Shown here piece after piece: positions 9,001-16,462 of a stretch of DNA of 64,000 nucleotides. Both the position numbers and the translations under genes were made by a program. Origin of the DNA: Eutreptiella sp. 'Long Island Sound 2002' (Eukaryota > Euglenozoa > Euglenophyceae > Eutreptiales > Eutreptiaceae); contig OZ038378.1 of assembly GCA_964036045.1 (NCBI GenBank), positions 45,162,639 through 45,226,638 on the forward strand. The letters are read 5' to 3'. The notes below the pieces were generated by a model, which was not told the DNA's origin, made no database searches, and saw only the letters and a program-made list of their open reading frames with translations. Position 1 is the first letter of the stretch. The number at the start of each line of letters is the position of its first letter.

Positions 9001-10075
9001 CCCGGTGCGCAGGCGTGGGCTCACTTGTTCTTCGCGGCCCCCATTTGAGCCGGCGGCTGGGGCGGGGGGGCGGGTCACACTCCGGCCCCCCTCTCGGGCG
9101 GGGGGGGTCCATCCCCTCTGCCTCGGGGGGTGGGGGCCGGGGCCCCTGCGGCTGGCGGGCCGGTGGGGGGGCGGGGTGGGGGGGGTGTCGCGCCGCGGCC
9201 TCCTTGCTCTCGTTCCGGGCGGCGGCCTGCGGTACTCCTTTCTGGCTCTCTCCGTGTCGCCGGCGCGCTCCCTTCCGGCGCGCGCGTGCGGTCGGGGCTG
9301 AAGTGCCGCCCCGGGGTGGGGGGGGTGACGGGCGGCCCGTGGACCGCCCCCCTGGGGGCCCCATCTGACTTGAAACCCGCCCTCTGTCACCTCGGAGTGG
9401 GGTGTGGTTACGGGAGGGTCATGTGGGCCGCGGCCTCCTTCCTGTTCCGTTGTGCGCGTTGCTCCGGCACGCCGGTGTGGGTTCGCGGGAGCAGGTCCAG
9501 CCGCCGTTGCCCTTATCGCGCCGCCGTTCCTCCTGAGGGGGGGGCGCCCCCCCGGCCCTGGGGGGGCGGAGGGCCGCGCCTGTGGCTCCCCTGCTGTGGT
9601 GGGTGCGGGAGGGGGGGGCTGGGGGGGCCGCCCCCTCGCCCGCCCTCGGGTCTGTGCGGGGGGGGGGTGGGTTGGGGGGGGCCCTTTGGTCCCCTGGCGA
9701 TGCCTCTCGTCGGCCGGGGGGGAGGGGCGGGGGCGGCATGGCGGTCGTGGCCCCGGGGGCCAGCCATCGGCCAGGGGGTCGCGCCCTTCTCCCGCCCCCC
9801 CTATCGAGAGCCGGATGCTCGCGCAGGCCCTCGCCGGGGCCCCTCATCCCTCAGCCGTTGTCGCGCGGCGCTGGCCGGCCGGGGGTGGCCGTGAGGGTTA
9901 GCGGTCAGTGGTTAGCGGGTTGCGGGGCAGCAGGTTCCTTCCCGCGCTCGTTGTCTCCGCACTCCCTCCCGCGGGAGGTGGCGCGCCCTCGTACGCCGTG
10001 CCATACCGTGGGGGGGGCGTGGGTCGGGGGGCCCATCCCCCCCTCCCAACCCTTCCGTACCCGCCGTCTGGGCCT
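6054..10075 (-). other. Long 3' UTR of element 2
   Basis: This is about 4 kb between ORF5 and the 3' hairpin. The sense strand is strikingly poor in U and rich in C and G, so long stop-free frames arise on that strand without protein-like content. It includes two stretches with tRNA-like Pol III box motifs (7240-7315 and 7530-7650), a short direct repeat containing GGATCGCCGACTGAC (about 7786 and 7832), and a ~1-kb tandem duplication (7880-9990). I see no gene here. Confidence 0.6.
7880..9990. repeat. Tandem duplication of ~1 kb in the element 2 3' UTR
   Basis: The sequence from about 7890 (CCCTGGGCAGGCAA...) recurs from about 8882 with scattered substitutions and indels. The block near 8760-8877 (ending in CCCGCGGGAGGTGGCGCGCC) recurs at 9868-9987. 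The first unit is about 0.99 kb and the second about 1.1 kb, because it has an extra G-rich insert near 9130-9190 and another near 9700-9760. Both units contain long G runs. The duplication is non-coding and probably arose within the element or its ancestor. Confidence 0.85.
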
Positions 10076-12208
10076 TCACTTGCGCCGCCGCTTGTGTGGG
10101 GGCTGGGGCTGCGGCGGCGGCGGGTTGTGCCGGCGGTAGCGCCAGTGGGCGAGGGCGCTACGCAAAGCCCGGGGGAGCCAGTTGTTGGCGTCCGCATCCG
10201 TGATGCGGAGCACCGCTCCCCCTTCCAGGAAGGCCGGCCACGTCGGCTCCCTGTCGGGCCACGCCGCCCGGATCACTGACCTGAAGACCCTCTCGTGGTC
10301 CTCTGGGGCCGCCCACCCCCCCGGGGGTGCCTCTCGGTTTCCTCCGTCCCTCCGGAGGAGCACGGCATCGAAGGGCCGGTTCCGCGACCTCCTGGAGGTC
10401 CCCTGGTTGGCCCAGCACAACCACCCGTACACTTCCCCCACCAGGGGGAGGGTCTCCCCCCCCAGCGGGTCCGGGACCGCGCCCCAGTCCCGGTCCCATG
10501 GCCGGCCCTCCTCCGCCCCCCGTGCCGGCCCCCCTCGCTGCCCCTGCGCCTGCGGCGCCGATGCCACGACCCGTCCCCCCTCCGCCGAGGCCATCCGCGC
10601 CGGCTCCGCCCTCGGCGCGGGGGGGGCTTGCTGGTGCTGGTGTCGTGGGGGTTGGGGGGGGACGAGCTCGCCGGCGTCAGGGTCGATGTTGTACAGGTGG
10701 TGGTGGTCGTGGTGGTGGTGGTGGTGAGTGTGGTGTGCCGGCATCTGTTGGATGCCGGGGGGGATGCACCTCACCGGCTGCACGTCCGGCTGCGGGGGCG
10801 CTCCGCCCTCTGCCCCCCTCCCTTCGCCCTGCCCTCCTCCCCGGGCTCCCATGCCCCGTCCCGCCTGTCCCTTGGGGCCCGCGGCGCCCTTGCCCTTGCC
10901 CTTGGGCCCCTTTCCAGTCCCATGCCCGTGTCGCGGGTCCCGCCTCTCGTCCCCCACGCCCTGGCCCGCTCGCTCTCCCATCCCCCCTCGTCCTGCCCCC
11001 TGCACCTGGGTACCCTTCCCGCGCCCCTGAGCGCCCTTCCCGTGCCCTGGCCCCTCCCCGGCCCCCTGCCCGTGTCGCGGGTCCCGCCTCCCGTCCACCA
11101 CGCCCTGGCCCGCTCGCTCTCCCACCTCCCCTCGCCCCGCCCCCTGCACCTGGGCTCCCTGCCCGCGCCCCTGCGCGCCCTTCCCGTGCCCTGACCCCTC
11201 CCCTGCCCCCTGCCTGTCGCGCCGTCCGCTGCTCCCCTCCCCCCCGCCGCTGCGCCCTTCCTGGACCACTCGCCGGGCGTCCCGCTGCCTTTGCAGTTGC
11301 GGCAGCGTGACGCCCGGCGGCGAGCGCTCGCGCGTCGGGGGGCGGACGTGCCGCTCCCGCCCCGGGGGGAAGGGCTTGGGGGGGTACGGCTTGGGGGGGC
11401 TGGTGTGGGTGTGGGTGGGGTTGGCGTGGGCGCGGTACTTTGCGCTCTCCCTGCCCACTGCTGCTGCTGCGGCGGCCGCCGGCGAGGCGCCCGCGGCCCG
11501 TGCGGGGTTCTTCCCCCGCTTGCGCGGCGTGCTGGGGGCCGCGGCGTGGCCGGCCGAGGCGGCGTCGCGGCCTGCCGGGGTCGCGGCCGCAGCCCCCCGC
11601 GCGCCCTCCTCGCTCTCCTTCGGTGCCGTGGCGGCCGCCGACGAGGCGCCCGTGGCCGCGGTCGCAAACCCTCGCACGCCCTCCTCGTTCTCCTCTGCTG
11701 CCGCGGCGGCCGCCGGCGAGGCGCCCACGGCCCGTGCGGGGTCCGTCGCAACCCCTCGCGCGCCCTTCTTGCTCTCCTGTGCGGCTGCGGCAGCCCTCGG
11801 CGATGCGTCCGGCTCCTGCGCCGGGGCTGCCCCCCTTGTCGGCGGCGTGCCGGGGGCCGCGGCCGGGGCCGCGGCGTGGCTCGCCGCGGTCACTGCCTCC
11901 TGCGCGTCTGGGCGGGGGGGGGCGGCGGGGCTGGCTGCTTGGGCGGCGGGGGCGGCCGTCTCGGCTAGCCCAGGTTCCCGGGCCGGCGGCGGCGGCCCGA
12001 CCAGCACCGCCGCCTCCGCCAGCCTCCGCTCCTCGCGCTCCGCGAGGGTCCCCCCCGTCCACTCCGGGGAGGAGACGGGGGAGCGGGAGCGGGACCGGCG
12101 GTGGTGGCGGTCGTCCCGCTGGAGGGACCCATCGGAGTCTGCCATCACTGTTACTCTGGTAGGCAGGCGTGGTGGCAGGCGCGCCCTTCCCACTACCTCC
12201 TGGTGCAT
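10076..12208 (-). CDS. Element 2 ORF5: low-complexity basic protein with a conserved-looking C-terminus
   Basis: This is a 710-codon frame from the ATG at 12208, which overlaps the ORF4 stop as TGATG. A second ATG lies at 12145. The N-terminus has an SR-like run (HHRRSRSRSPVSS). Next come Ala-rich repeats built on ASPAAAAA...EEGARG, then a Gly/Arg/Gln-rich part with a 48-residue tandem repeat (DNA about 10924-11211, unit 144 bp), and a His run (HHTHHHHHHDHHH, coded by a GTG/CAC microsatellite near 10700). The last ~150 residues are ordinary protein sequence (GWLCWANQ, FDAVLLRR, HERVFRSVIRAAW) and may form a folded domain of unknown type. The basic, SR-like composition suggests RNA binding, but no family was recognised. 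Element 3 gives no comparison because its homology stops before this ORF. Confidence 0.55.
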   Translation of the reverse strand: MHQEVVGRARLPPRLPTRVTVMADSDGSLQRDDRHHRRSRSRSPVSSPEWTGGTLAEREERRLAEAAVLVGPPPPAREPGLAETAAPAAQAASPAAPPRPDAQEAVTAASHAAAPAAAPGTPPTRGAAPAQEPDASPRAAAAAQESKKGARGVATDPARAVGASPAAAAAAEENEEGVRGFATAATGASSAAATAPKESEEGARGAAAATPAGRDAASAGHAAAPSTPRKRGKNPARAAGASPAAAAAAAVGRESAKYRAHANPTHTHTSPPKPYPPKPFPPGRERHVRPPTRERSPPGVTLPQLQRQRDARRVVQEGRSGGGEGSSGRRDRQGAGEGSGHGKGAQGRGQGAQVQGAGRGEVGERAGQGVVDGRRDPRHGQGAGEGPGHGKGAQGRGKGTQVQGAGRGGMGERAGQGVGDERRDPRHGHGTGKGPKGKGKGAAGPKGQAGRGMGARGGGQGEGRGAEGGAPPQPDVQPVRCIPPGIQQMPAHHTHHHHHHDHHHLYNIDPDAGELVPPQPPRHQHQQAPPAPRAEPARMASAEGGRVVASAPQAQGQRGGPARGAEEGRPWDRDWGAVPDPLGGETLPLVGEVYGWLCWANQGTSRRSRNRPFDAVLLRRDGGNREAPPGGWAAPEDHERVFRSVIRAAWPDREPTWPAFLEGGAVLRITDADANNWLPRALRSALAHWRYRRHNPPPPQPQPPHKRRRK
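10924..11211. repeat. 144-bp tandem repeat inside ORF5
   Basis: Two adjacent copies of a 144-bp unit (about 10924-11067 and 11068-11211) differ at a few positions. Because 144 is a multiple of three, the duplication adds 48 in-frame residues (GHGKGAQGRG...RRDPRHGQGAGEG) to ORF5. Keeping the frame is weak evidence that ORF5 is translated. Confidence 0.75.
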
Positions 12209-12210
12209 CA
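12206..12210 (-). promoter_or_regulatory. TGATG stop-start overlap of ORF4 and ORF5
   Basis: On the minus strand the ORF4 TGA (12210-12208) shares its last base with an ATG (12208-12206) opening ORF5. This arrangement is characteristic of coupled translation by termination-reinitiation between adjacent LINE ORFs. No copy in the window allows a conservation test. Confidence 0.5.
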
Positions 12211-13430
12211 GTGCCGTGCCGTGGGCAGTGCCGTGTGGTGCTCTGCGGGGGGGAGGGGGGGAGGGGGTGGGGGGCCGGCTGTGGCGTCAGCCCCGCACGG
12301 CCGGGGGCCCGCGGCCATCCACCGGCATTGGGAGGGGAGGCGGGGGAGCCACGCGGCCCACGCGTCGCGCCACAGCTCCCAGTCTGGGGCGGGGCCCAGG
12401 GCCCTGGGCCCCCGGGGGTCGTCGAGCGGTGTCGGGGGCAGCCGCACCAGGTGGACCCCCGTAACGGCGGTGACCTCCTGTGTGCGCAGGAAGGTGTGTA
12501 CTCCGTCCCGCGCCGCGGGCGCCGGGAGGGGGGGGCGGGGTACGGGTGTGGCCCCATAGAGGTGGGTGGGGGTAATCCCCAGGATCCGCCCCAGGCTCCC
12601 GCGGGTCGCGACGACGAGGAGGAGGAGGGGGGTGCCAGGGCACTCTTGCCAGAGGACCTGCCCCCTGTGGTGGGCACCCCTGGTCCTGGAGAGGGGGGGG
12701 GACAGGTCTGGGCTAGCCCAGCCGCGGGGCGCGTGCGTCGCCGGTGGGGGGGCGGGGCACCAAGTGGGCTCCCTGGGGAACGCCTCGTAGACGACGGCGT
12801 ACGGGGGGGTAGGCCCGGTGCCGTCATACACCGGGTTGGTCGGCCGGGGGCGGGCGGACGCCTCGTCCGCGCCTTCCACGAACACCGTGACCTCGCCCAC
12901 CTCCAGGTCCTCGTCCGGCGGGTGTAGAAGGTGGAGCGCCGCATCCAGCTCGGACACTCCCCCCGGGTACGTGGCCCGCGCCTGGTTCAGGTACGGGGCC
13001 GCGTCCCCGGGGTAGCGCGTCCTGAGGGCGTGCAGCAGGGCTGGGGCGCTACTGCGGAGGGACATGGCAGACCCCGCTCCCGTCAGCCGGAGGGTGTCCC
13101 CCATGGACCCGACCGATTGGACTCGCGCCACTCCATCCAGTGCCCGTAGAGGGCCGCTTCCGGGCTGATGAGCCCCGGCCGGATGGCGTTCACGATCCGG
13201 TGCATTGCCGGGAGCAGCGTAGGGGCCCCCGCTCCGTTCAGGGCGCGGACGGCCGGGAGGGCGGTCTCGTTGAGGAAGGCCCTCGCACTGCCCTCCGGGT
13301 CGCACCGTGCGGCAGCGTGCGCTTCTTTTGCCTCCGCCACCGCGTCCGCCACCAGGCCCCGGACGGCCGCCTCCTGCGCTCTGCGGCGGGCCCTGGTGTG
13401 CCCCGGCCCATCCCCCCGTCGGCGTGGCAT
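12208..13430 (-). CDS. Element 2 ORF4: unrecognised protein, frameshifted
   Basis: The ATG at 13430 (MPRRRGDG...) is also present at 30473 in element 3, which supports the start. The protein begins basic, then has an Ala/Glu helix-rich part (AVRGLVADAVAEAKEA) and a stretch ending ALYGHWMEW. Near 13105 element 2 lacks 10 nt that element 3 has (between TCGGG and TCCATG), which moves it out of frame. The downstream frame (MGDTLRLTGAGSAMSLRSS...) is open to the TGA at 12208. Without the deletion the protein would be about 410 residues. The later part has VTVFVEGADEA and Pro-rich stretches. I recognise no domain. Coding is supported by the similar protein in the element 3 copy. Confidence 0.5.
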
Positions 13431-13469
13431 GGTGCTGCGGGCTCTGCAAAGGGCGGCGGCGGGTGGGGG

Positions 13470-13817
13470 TTAGGGGGCGAACACGTGCGACAGGTGCGCA
13501 ACGGATGTGGGGTCCCGCAGGTGCACGTGGATCCACAGAAGGGCAGCGCCCGCGGGGCTCGCTTGTTCGTGCGAGGGGGTGTGTGCCCCCTCGATGCGCC
13601 GGCGCAAGGCCTCCTCCTCTGTGCGCCTGCGCGGGCCTGCGGTAGGTTCGGGCCAGGGGCACGCGGCTACCTGGGTGCACCGCGCGCACCTGCTGGCGCC
13701 TGTCGATGCTGCGGAGGACACCGTGTCACATTCTCCGCAGAGTCGGCAGGTGTGTGGGAGGTGGGAGGGCGGCGACCAAGGGTCGAGATGGCGGAGCCAG
13801 AGGTCTTCCCACCTCTG
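13470..13817 (-). CDS. Element 2 zinc-ribbon extension of ORF3 beyond a conserved UGA
   Basis: This frame follows directly, in phase, the UGA at 13820-13818. It runs 115 codons to a stop at 13470 and has no early ATG. It contains TCRLCGECD...RCARCTQ, a CxxC/CxxC zinc ribbon, then EEEALRRRIEGAH and the ending DPTSVAHLSHVFAP. Element 3 has the same segment at 30513-30860 with the same Cys pattern and the same C-terminus, so it is conserved protein-coding sequence. Without an ATG it would need UGA readthrough, or reinitiation at a non-AUG codon. A nucleic-acid-binding role is inferred from the motif only. Confidence 0.5.
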   Translation of the reverse strand, partial: QRWEDLWLRHLDPWSPPSHLPHTCRLCGECDTVSSAASTGASRCARCTQVAACPWPEPTAGPRRRTEEEALRRRIEGAHTPSHEQASPAGAALLWIHVHLRDPTSVAHLSHVFAP

Positions 13818-13820
13818 TCA
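13818..13820 (-). promoter_or_regulatory. Conserved in-frame UGA near the end of ORF3
   Basis: The stop reads CTC TGA CAG. Conserved coding sequence lies in the same frame on both sides (LEIREPL before, QRWEDLWLRHLDPW after). Element 3 has the identical stop at 30863-30861 between the same residues. UGA followed by C is the leakiest stop context known in eukaryotes, so a readthrough site is a reasonable candidate. A stop inherited from a dead common ancestor would look the same. Confidence 0.45.
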
Positions 13821-14245
13821 GAGGGGCTCCCGGATCTCCAGCAGGCGGGCGTGGACGCGGCGCCGGTAGTCCTTGCCAAGCGTCTTCCGCTGGACCTCCT
13901 GCCACGTGTCGCCGGGGAGGATTCAGTGGTCGTGGAAGGCGGCGATGAGGTCGTCCCACGTCGGGCAGGGGTGCCCCTGGGGGGGGCTCGCCATGTACAC
14001 GTGGCGCCCGGTGAGGTGGAGCGTCAGCGCGTCCCATTGGCACCCGTTCGCGGTGTCCCTGTGGAGGAGGGCCAGCAGGGTGCCGTCCGCGACTGCCTCC
14101 CACCCCACTCGCAGCCCTTTGCAGCCGTCTAGCTCCTGGCGCAGCGCGGCTGCAATGCCGGTGGGGAGCATGAGGAGCAAGGGCCCCTGGGTGTTGCCCA
14201 GCCGGGACAGGGCGTCGTCGTATACCGGCCCCCCAGCTTTGAAGG
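13818..14245 (-). pseudogene. Element 2 ORF3 C-terminal part, out of frame
   Basis: In element 3 the RNase H ORF continues through GPVYDDALSRLG, RQELDGC, WEAVADGTLLALLHRD and RRRVRARLLEIRDPL to a UGA. Element 2 keeps this sequence, but a 2-nt length difference near 14245 puts it out of frame with its own upstream ORF3. A further TGA at 13925-13923 interrupts it (a Gly codon in element 3). The function of this C-terminal domain is unknown. The lesions are small and in G/C-rich runs, so an assembly error is possible. Confidence 0.6.
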
Positions 14246-16462
14246 TTGCGCCACGGTGAGTTGGGTGGCCCCGTCCTCTGGGGGGTGCCACCGGACGGTG
14301 GCCGCAGCGTGTCCCCACGGGCGTATCTCCGTGGCCCGGAGCACTTTGGCGGCGTGAAGGACGATGTCGGGCGGGACGGGCGTCCTGACGACTGAGGATA
14401 CGTCCCCAGTCCATCCCGTTTGCGGCCCCGGTGCCGCCTGCAGCCATTCCCCCGTCGCCGCGTCCCACGGGTGGTCAGGCCCCGCCCCGCGGATCATGGT
14501 GGGTCTCGGCCGGGTGTCCGGCCCCCACCACCGGAGCGGGATGGCGGCGTATCGTTGCGCAGGGGTCTCTGGGGCGCGCGTGGCGGCGCACCACCGGCCC
14601 CACTCCCGCGCCCACTCCTCCCCCACGATGCGCGCCTCCCATGCGGTCATGGAGCCGCGCCCGATGATCCAGGGTGGGAAGAGGGCGTCTTGTAGGTGCC
14701 TCGAGAACCCCCCCGGCAGGTCCTGGTACGGGTGGGGGCTCTCTTGGGGCGGGCACTCCAGAGTGCCATTCACAACACGGAGGGAGGCTACGAAGCCCTT
14801 GTCAGGGCGCGGGGGAGGGGGAGGGTGGTCGCCCTCCGCCGCAGTGAGCCACCGGTGCGCCCGGGCCGCCGCGCTTAGGGGCTCGTGGAGGAGTTGTTCC
14901 AGCCGGTGGTTGCGAAGCTCCCACGCGAAGTCCCCCAGCCGGAGCATGTGGTGGAGGAAATCGTCCACTGAGGTCCCTCCCGGCGGGTCGTATTTGCCTA
15001 TGGCGCGGAGCTGCGCCTCTGCGTCCTCGGGCACCAGTCCGGAGCAGAACACCCCCGTCCACGTGGCGCCTGCGGAGCGCCACGAGGCCACCCACAGGGC
15101 CTTGTCCCCAGGTGGGAGGTGGCGGGCCGCCTCGTGTACCGCCTGGCGGTAGTGGGGCCAGAGGAGCCGTGAGTGGGTGCAACCCACGTGCATGTGCACC
15201 GGGGTCTCTTCCAGGCCGCCGCAGAAAAGGCACGGTTGTGGGACGATGGCGACGCCGGAGAGCCGCTCCTTCCGGACGCGGAGCCTGCGCTGCACCGGCG
15301 TGTGGCCGTCTCGGGCCCGCAGCGCCCGGCGGTTGGTGGCCGCCGCGGTGAGGTTCCGGGCGTGGACGTAGGCCGTGGCGTGGGCCGCGCCCAAAGGTGT
15401 GTGTCCCCGGTGCGTCAGCGCATGGTCCGTCTGCGCCCGTTGCGCGACCTCGCCGAGCACCCGCATCGTGGGGGGCCGTAGATCGAGATGGCCGTCACGG
15501 CCGGCGACAATGAGTTGGGCGTGGCCAGGGTCCGGGGGCGTATTCTGCAAGACGGTGTCCTGGGACGCCGCCCAGTCCGCCTTGTGCAGTGGGGCGTCAC
15601 TGTGGTGCGAGGAGGCTCGGACGTACCAGAACGGGTGCCCGGCGTGTTGCCCCCGCGCGCACAGGCCGTCCCGGAGCCACCTCAGGGGCATCTGGTTGAC
15701 CACCTTCGCTGCGCCCGCGGGGACCCCCGTGGTTCGCTCGCGATCTGCGTGCCGCAGGAGGTGGAGGATGACTTCTACGTCCACCGTGTGGACCCATGGT
15801 CTGTGGGCACCGTAATGTAGGGGAAGGGAGGCGGCCACCCCCTCCCCGTCGGGCACCGTGCCCGAGATGGCCACCGCCCACTTGCGGGTGAGGTCGGCGG
15901 CGAGAGCGACACTGGTGGCCCGTTTGCAGGGTCCGCCCCCGGACGCGTCAGAGGAGGTGTGTCCCCAGGCCTCCGGGATCCAGTAGTATCCGGTGGGGCT
16001 GAGCCACCCCGCGTTGAGGTCGGCGGAGTGCCACCGGACGTCGGGGTGGCTGGGGGTCAGTTGGTCCACGCTCAGCGCCCTGGTGTCGCCTGGGCTGATC
16101 GCCGGGTGGTCGTGCAGCCGGATCTCCGCTCCGGCGACCGTGCTTGCCCAGGACCGTAGCGCCGTCACATGTTCCTTGAGCCACGCCGGGCCCCCGCGCT
16201 GGTGCACCACCAGGTGTCCCGTGTCCTCTGGACAGTCCTCCAGCGCGTGCACCGCCATGTGTGGGTCGTGCGGCACCCCCGTAGCCACCAGTAGGGCGCT
16301 GCCACGGGGGAGCTCACGGGGTTCGGGCTGGCCTGCCCCCACTTGCACTATTACCCACTCGGCCCGGAGCTGCGCTTGTCCCGTCGCTTGGGTGCATTGG
16401 TCGTCCGTGGTCACCAGCCACAACGGACTCGGCGCGTGGGGCCGGGGGCGTAAGGGCTCTGG
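14129..16462 (-). CDS. Element 2 ORF3: RNase H and CCHC zinc-knuckle region
   Basis: This frame is in phase with ORF2 and separated from it only by the UGA at 16465-16463. It has no N-terminal ATG (the conserved start region reads WLVTTDDQC). RNase H motifs: TSSDASGGG (first Asp), HTVDVEVILHLL (later Asp), and WYVRASSHHSDAPLHKADWAA matching the final His/Asp motif. About 120 residues later CLFCGG...HMHVGC matches the CCHC knuckle typical of LINE C-termini. In element 3 the codon at the ORF2/ORF3 junction is TGG, so the ancestral product was one EEP-RT-RNase H-CCHC polyprotein. After about 14245 the frame departs from the conserved sequence and the last ~38 residues to the stop at 14129 are frameshift product. 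Confidence 0.8.
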   Translation of the reverse strand, partial: PEPLRPRPHAPSPLWLVTTDDQCTQATGQAQLRAEWVIVQVGAGQPEPRELPRGSALLVATGVPHDPHMAVHALEDCPEDTGHLVVHQRGGPAWLKEHVTALRSWASTVAGAEIRLHDHPAISPGDTRALSVDQLTPSHPDVRWHSADLNAGWLSPTGYYWIPEAWGHTSSDASGGGPCKRATSVALAADLTRKWAVAISGTVPDGEGVAASLPLHYGAHRPWVHTVDVEVILHLLRHADRERTTGVPAGAAKVVNQMPLRWLRDGLCARGQHAGHPFWYVRASSHHSDAPLHKADWAASQDTVLQNTPPDPGHAQLIVAGRDGHLDLRPPTMRVLGEVAQRAQTDHALTHRGHTPLGAAHATAYVHARNLTAAATNRRALRARDGHTPVQRRLRVRKERLSGVAIVPQPCLFCGGLEETPVHMHVGCTHSRLLWPHYRQAVHEAARHLPPGDKALWVASWRSAGATWTGVFCSGLVPEDAEAQLRAIGKYDPPGGTSVDDFLHHMLRLGDFAWELRNHRLEQLLHEPLSAAARAHRWLTAAEGDHPPPPPRPDKGFVASLRVVNGTLECPPQESPHPYQDLPGGFSRHLQDALFPPWIIGRGSMTAWEARIVGEEWAREWGRWCAATRAPETPAQRYAAIPLRWWGPDTRPRPTMIRGAGPDHPWDAATGEWLQAAPGPQTGWTGDVSSVVRTPVPPDIVLHAAKVLRATEIRPWGHAAATVRWHPPEDGATQLTVAQPSKLGGRYTTTPCPGWATPRGPCSSCSPPALQPRCARS

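Noticed and set aside
10677-12944. 755-codon minus-strand frame overlapping ORF4 and ORF5
   Set aside because: It crosses the ORF4/ORF5 junction out of phase with the sequence conserved in element 3, and is Arg/Pro/Gly-rich shadow translation.
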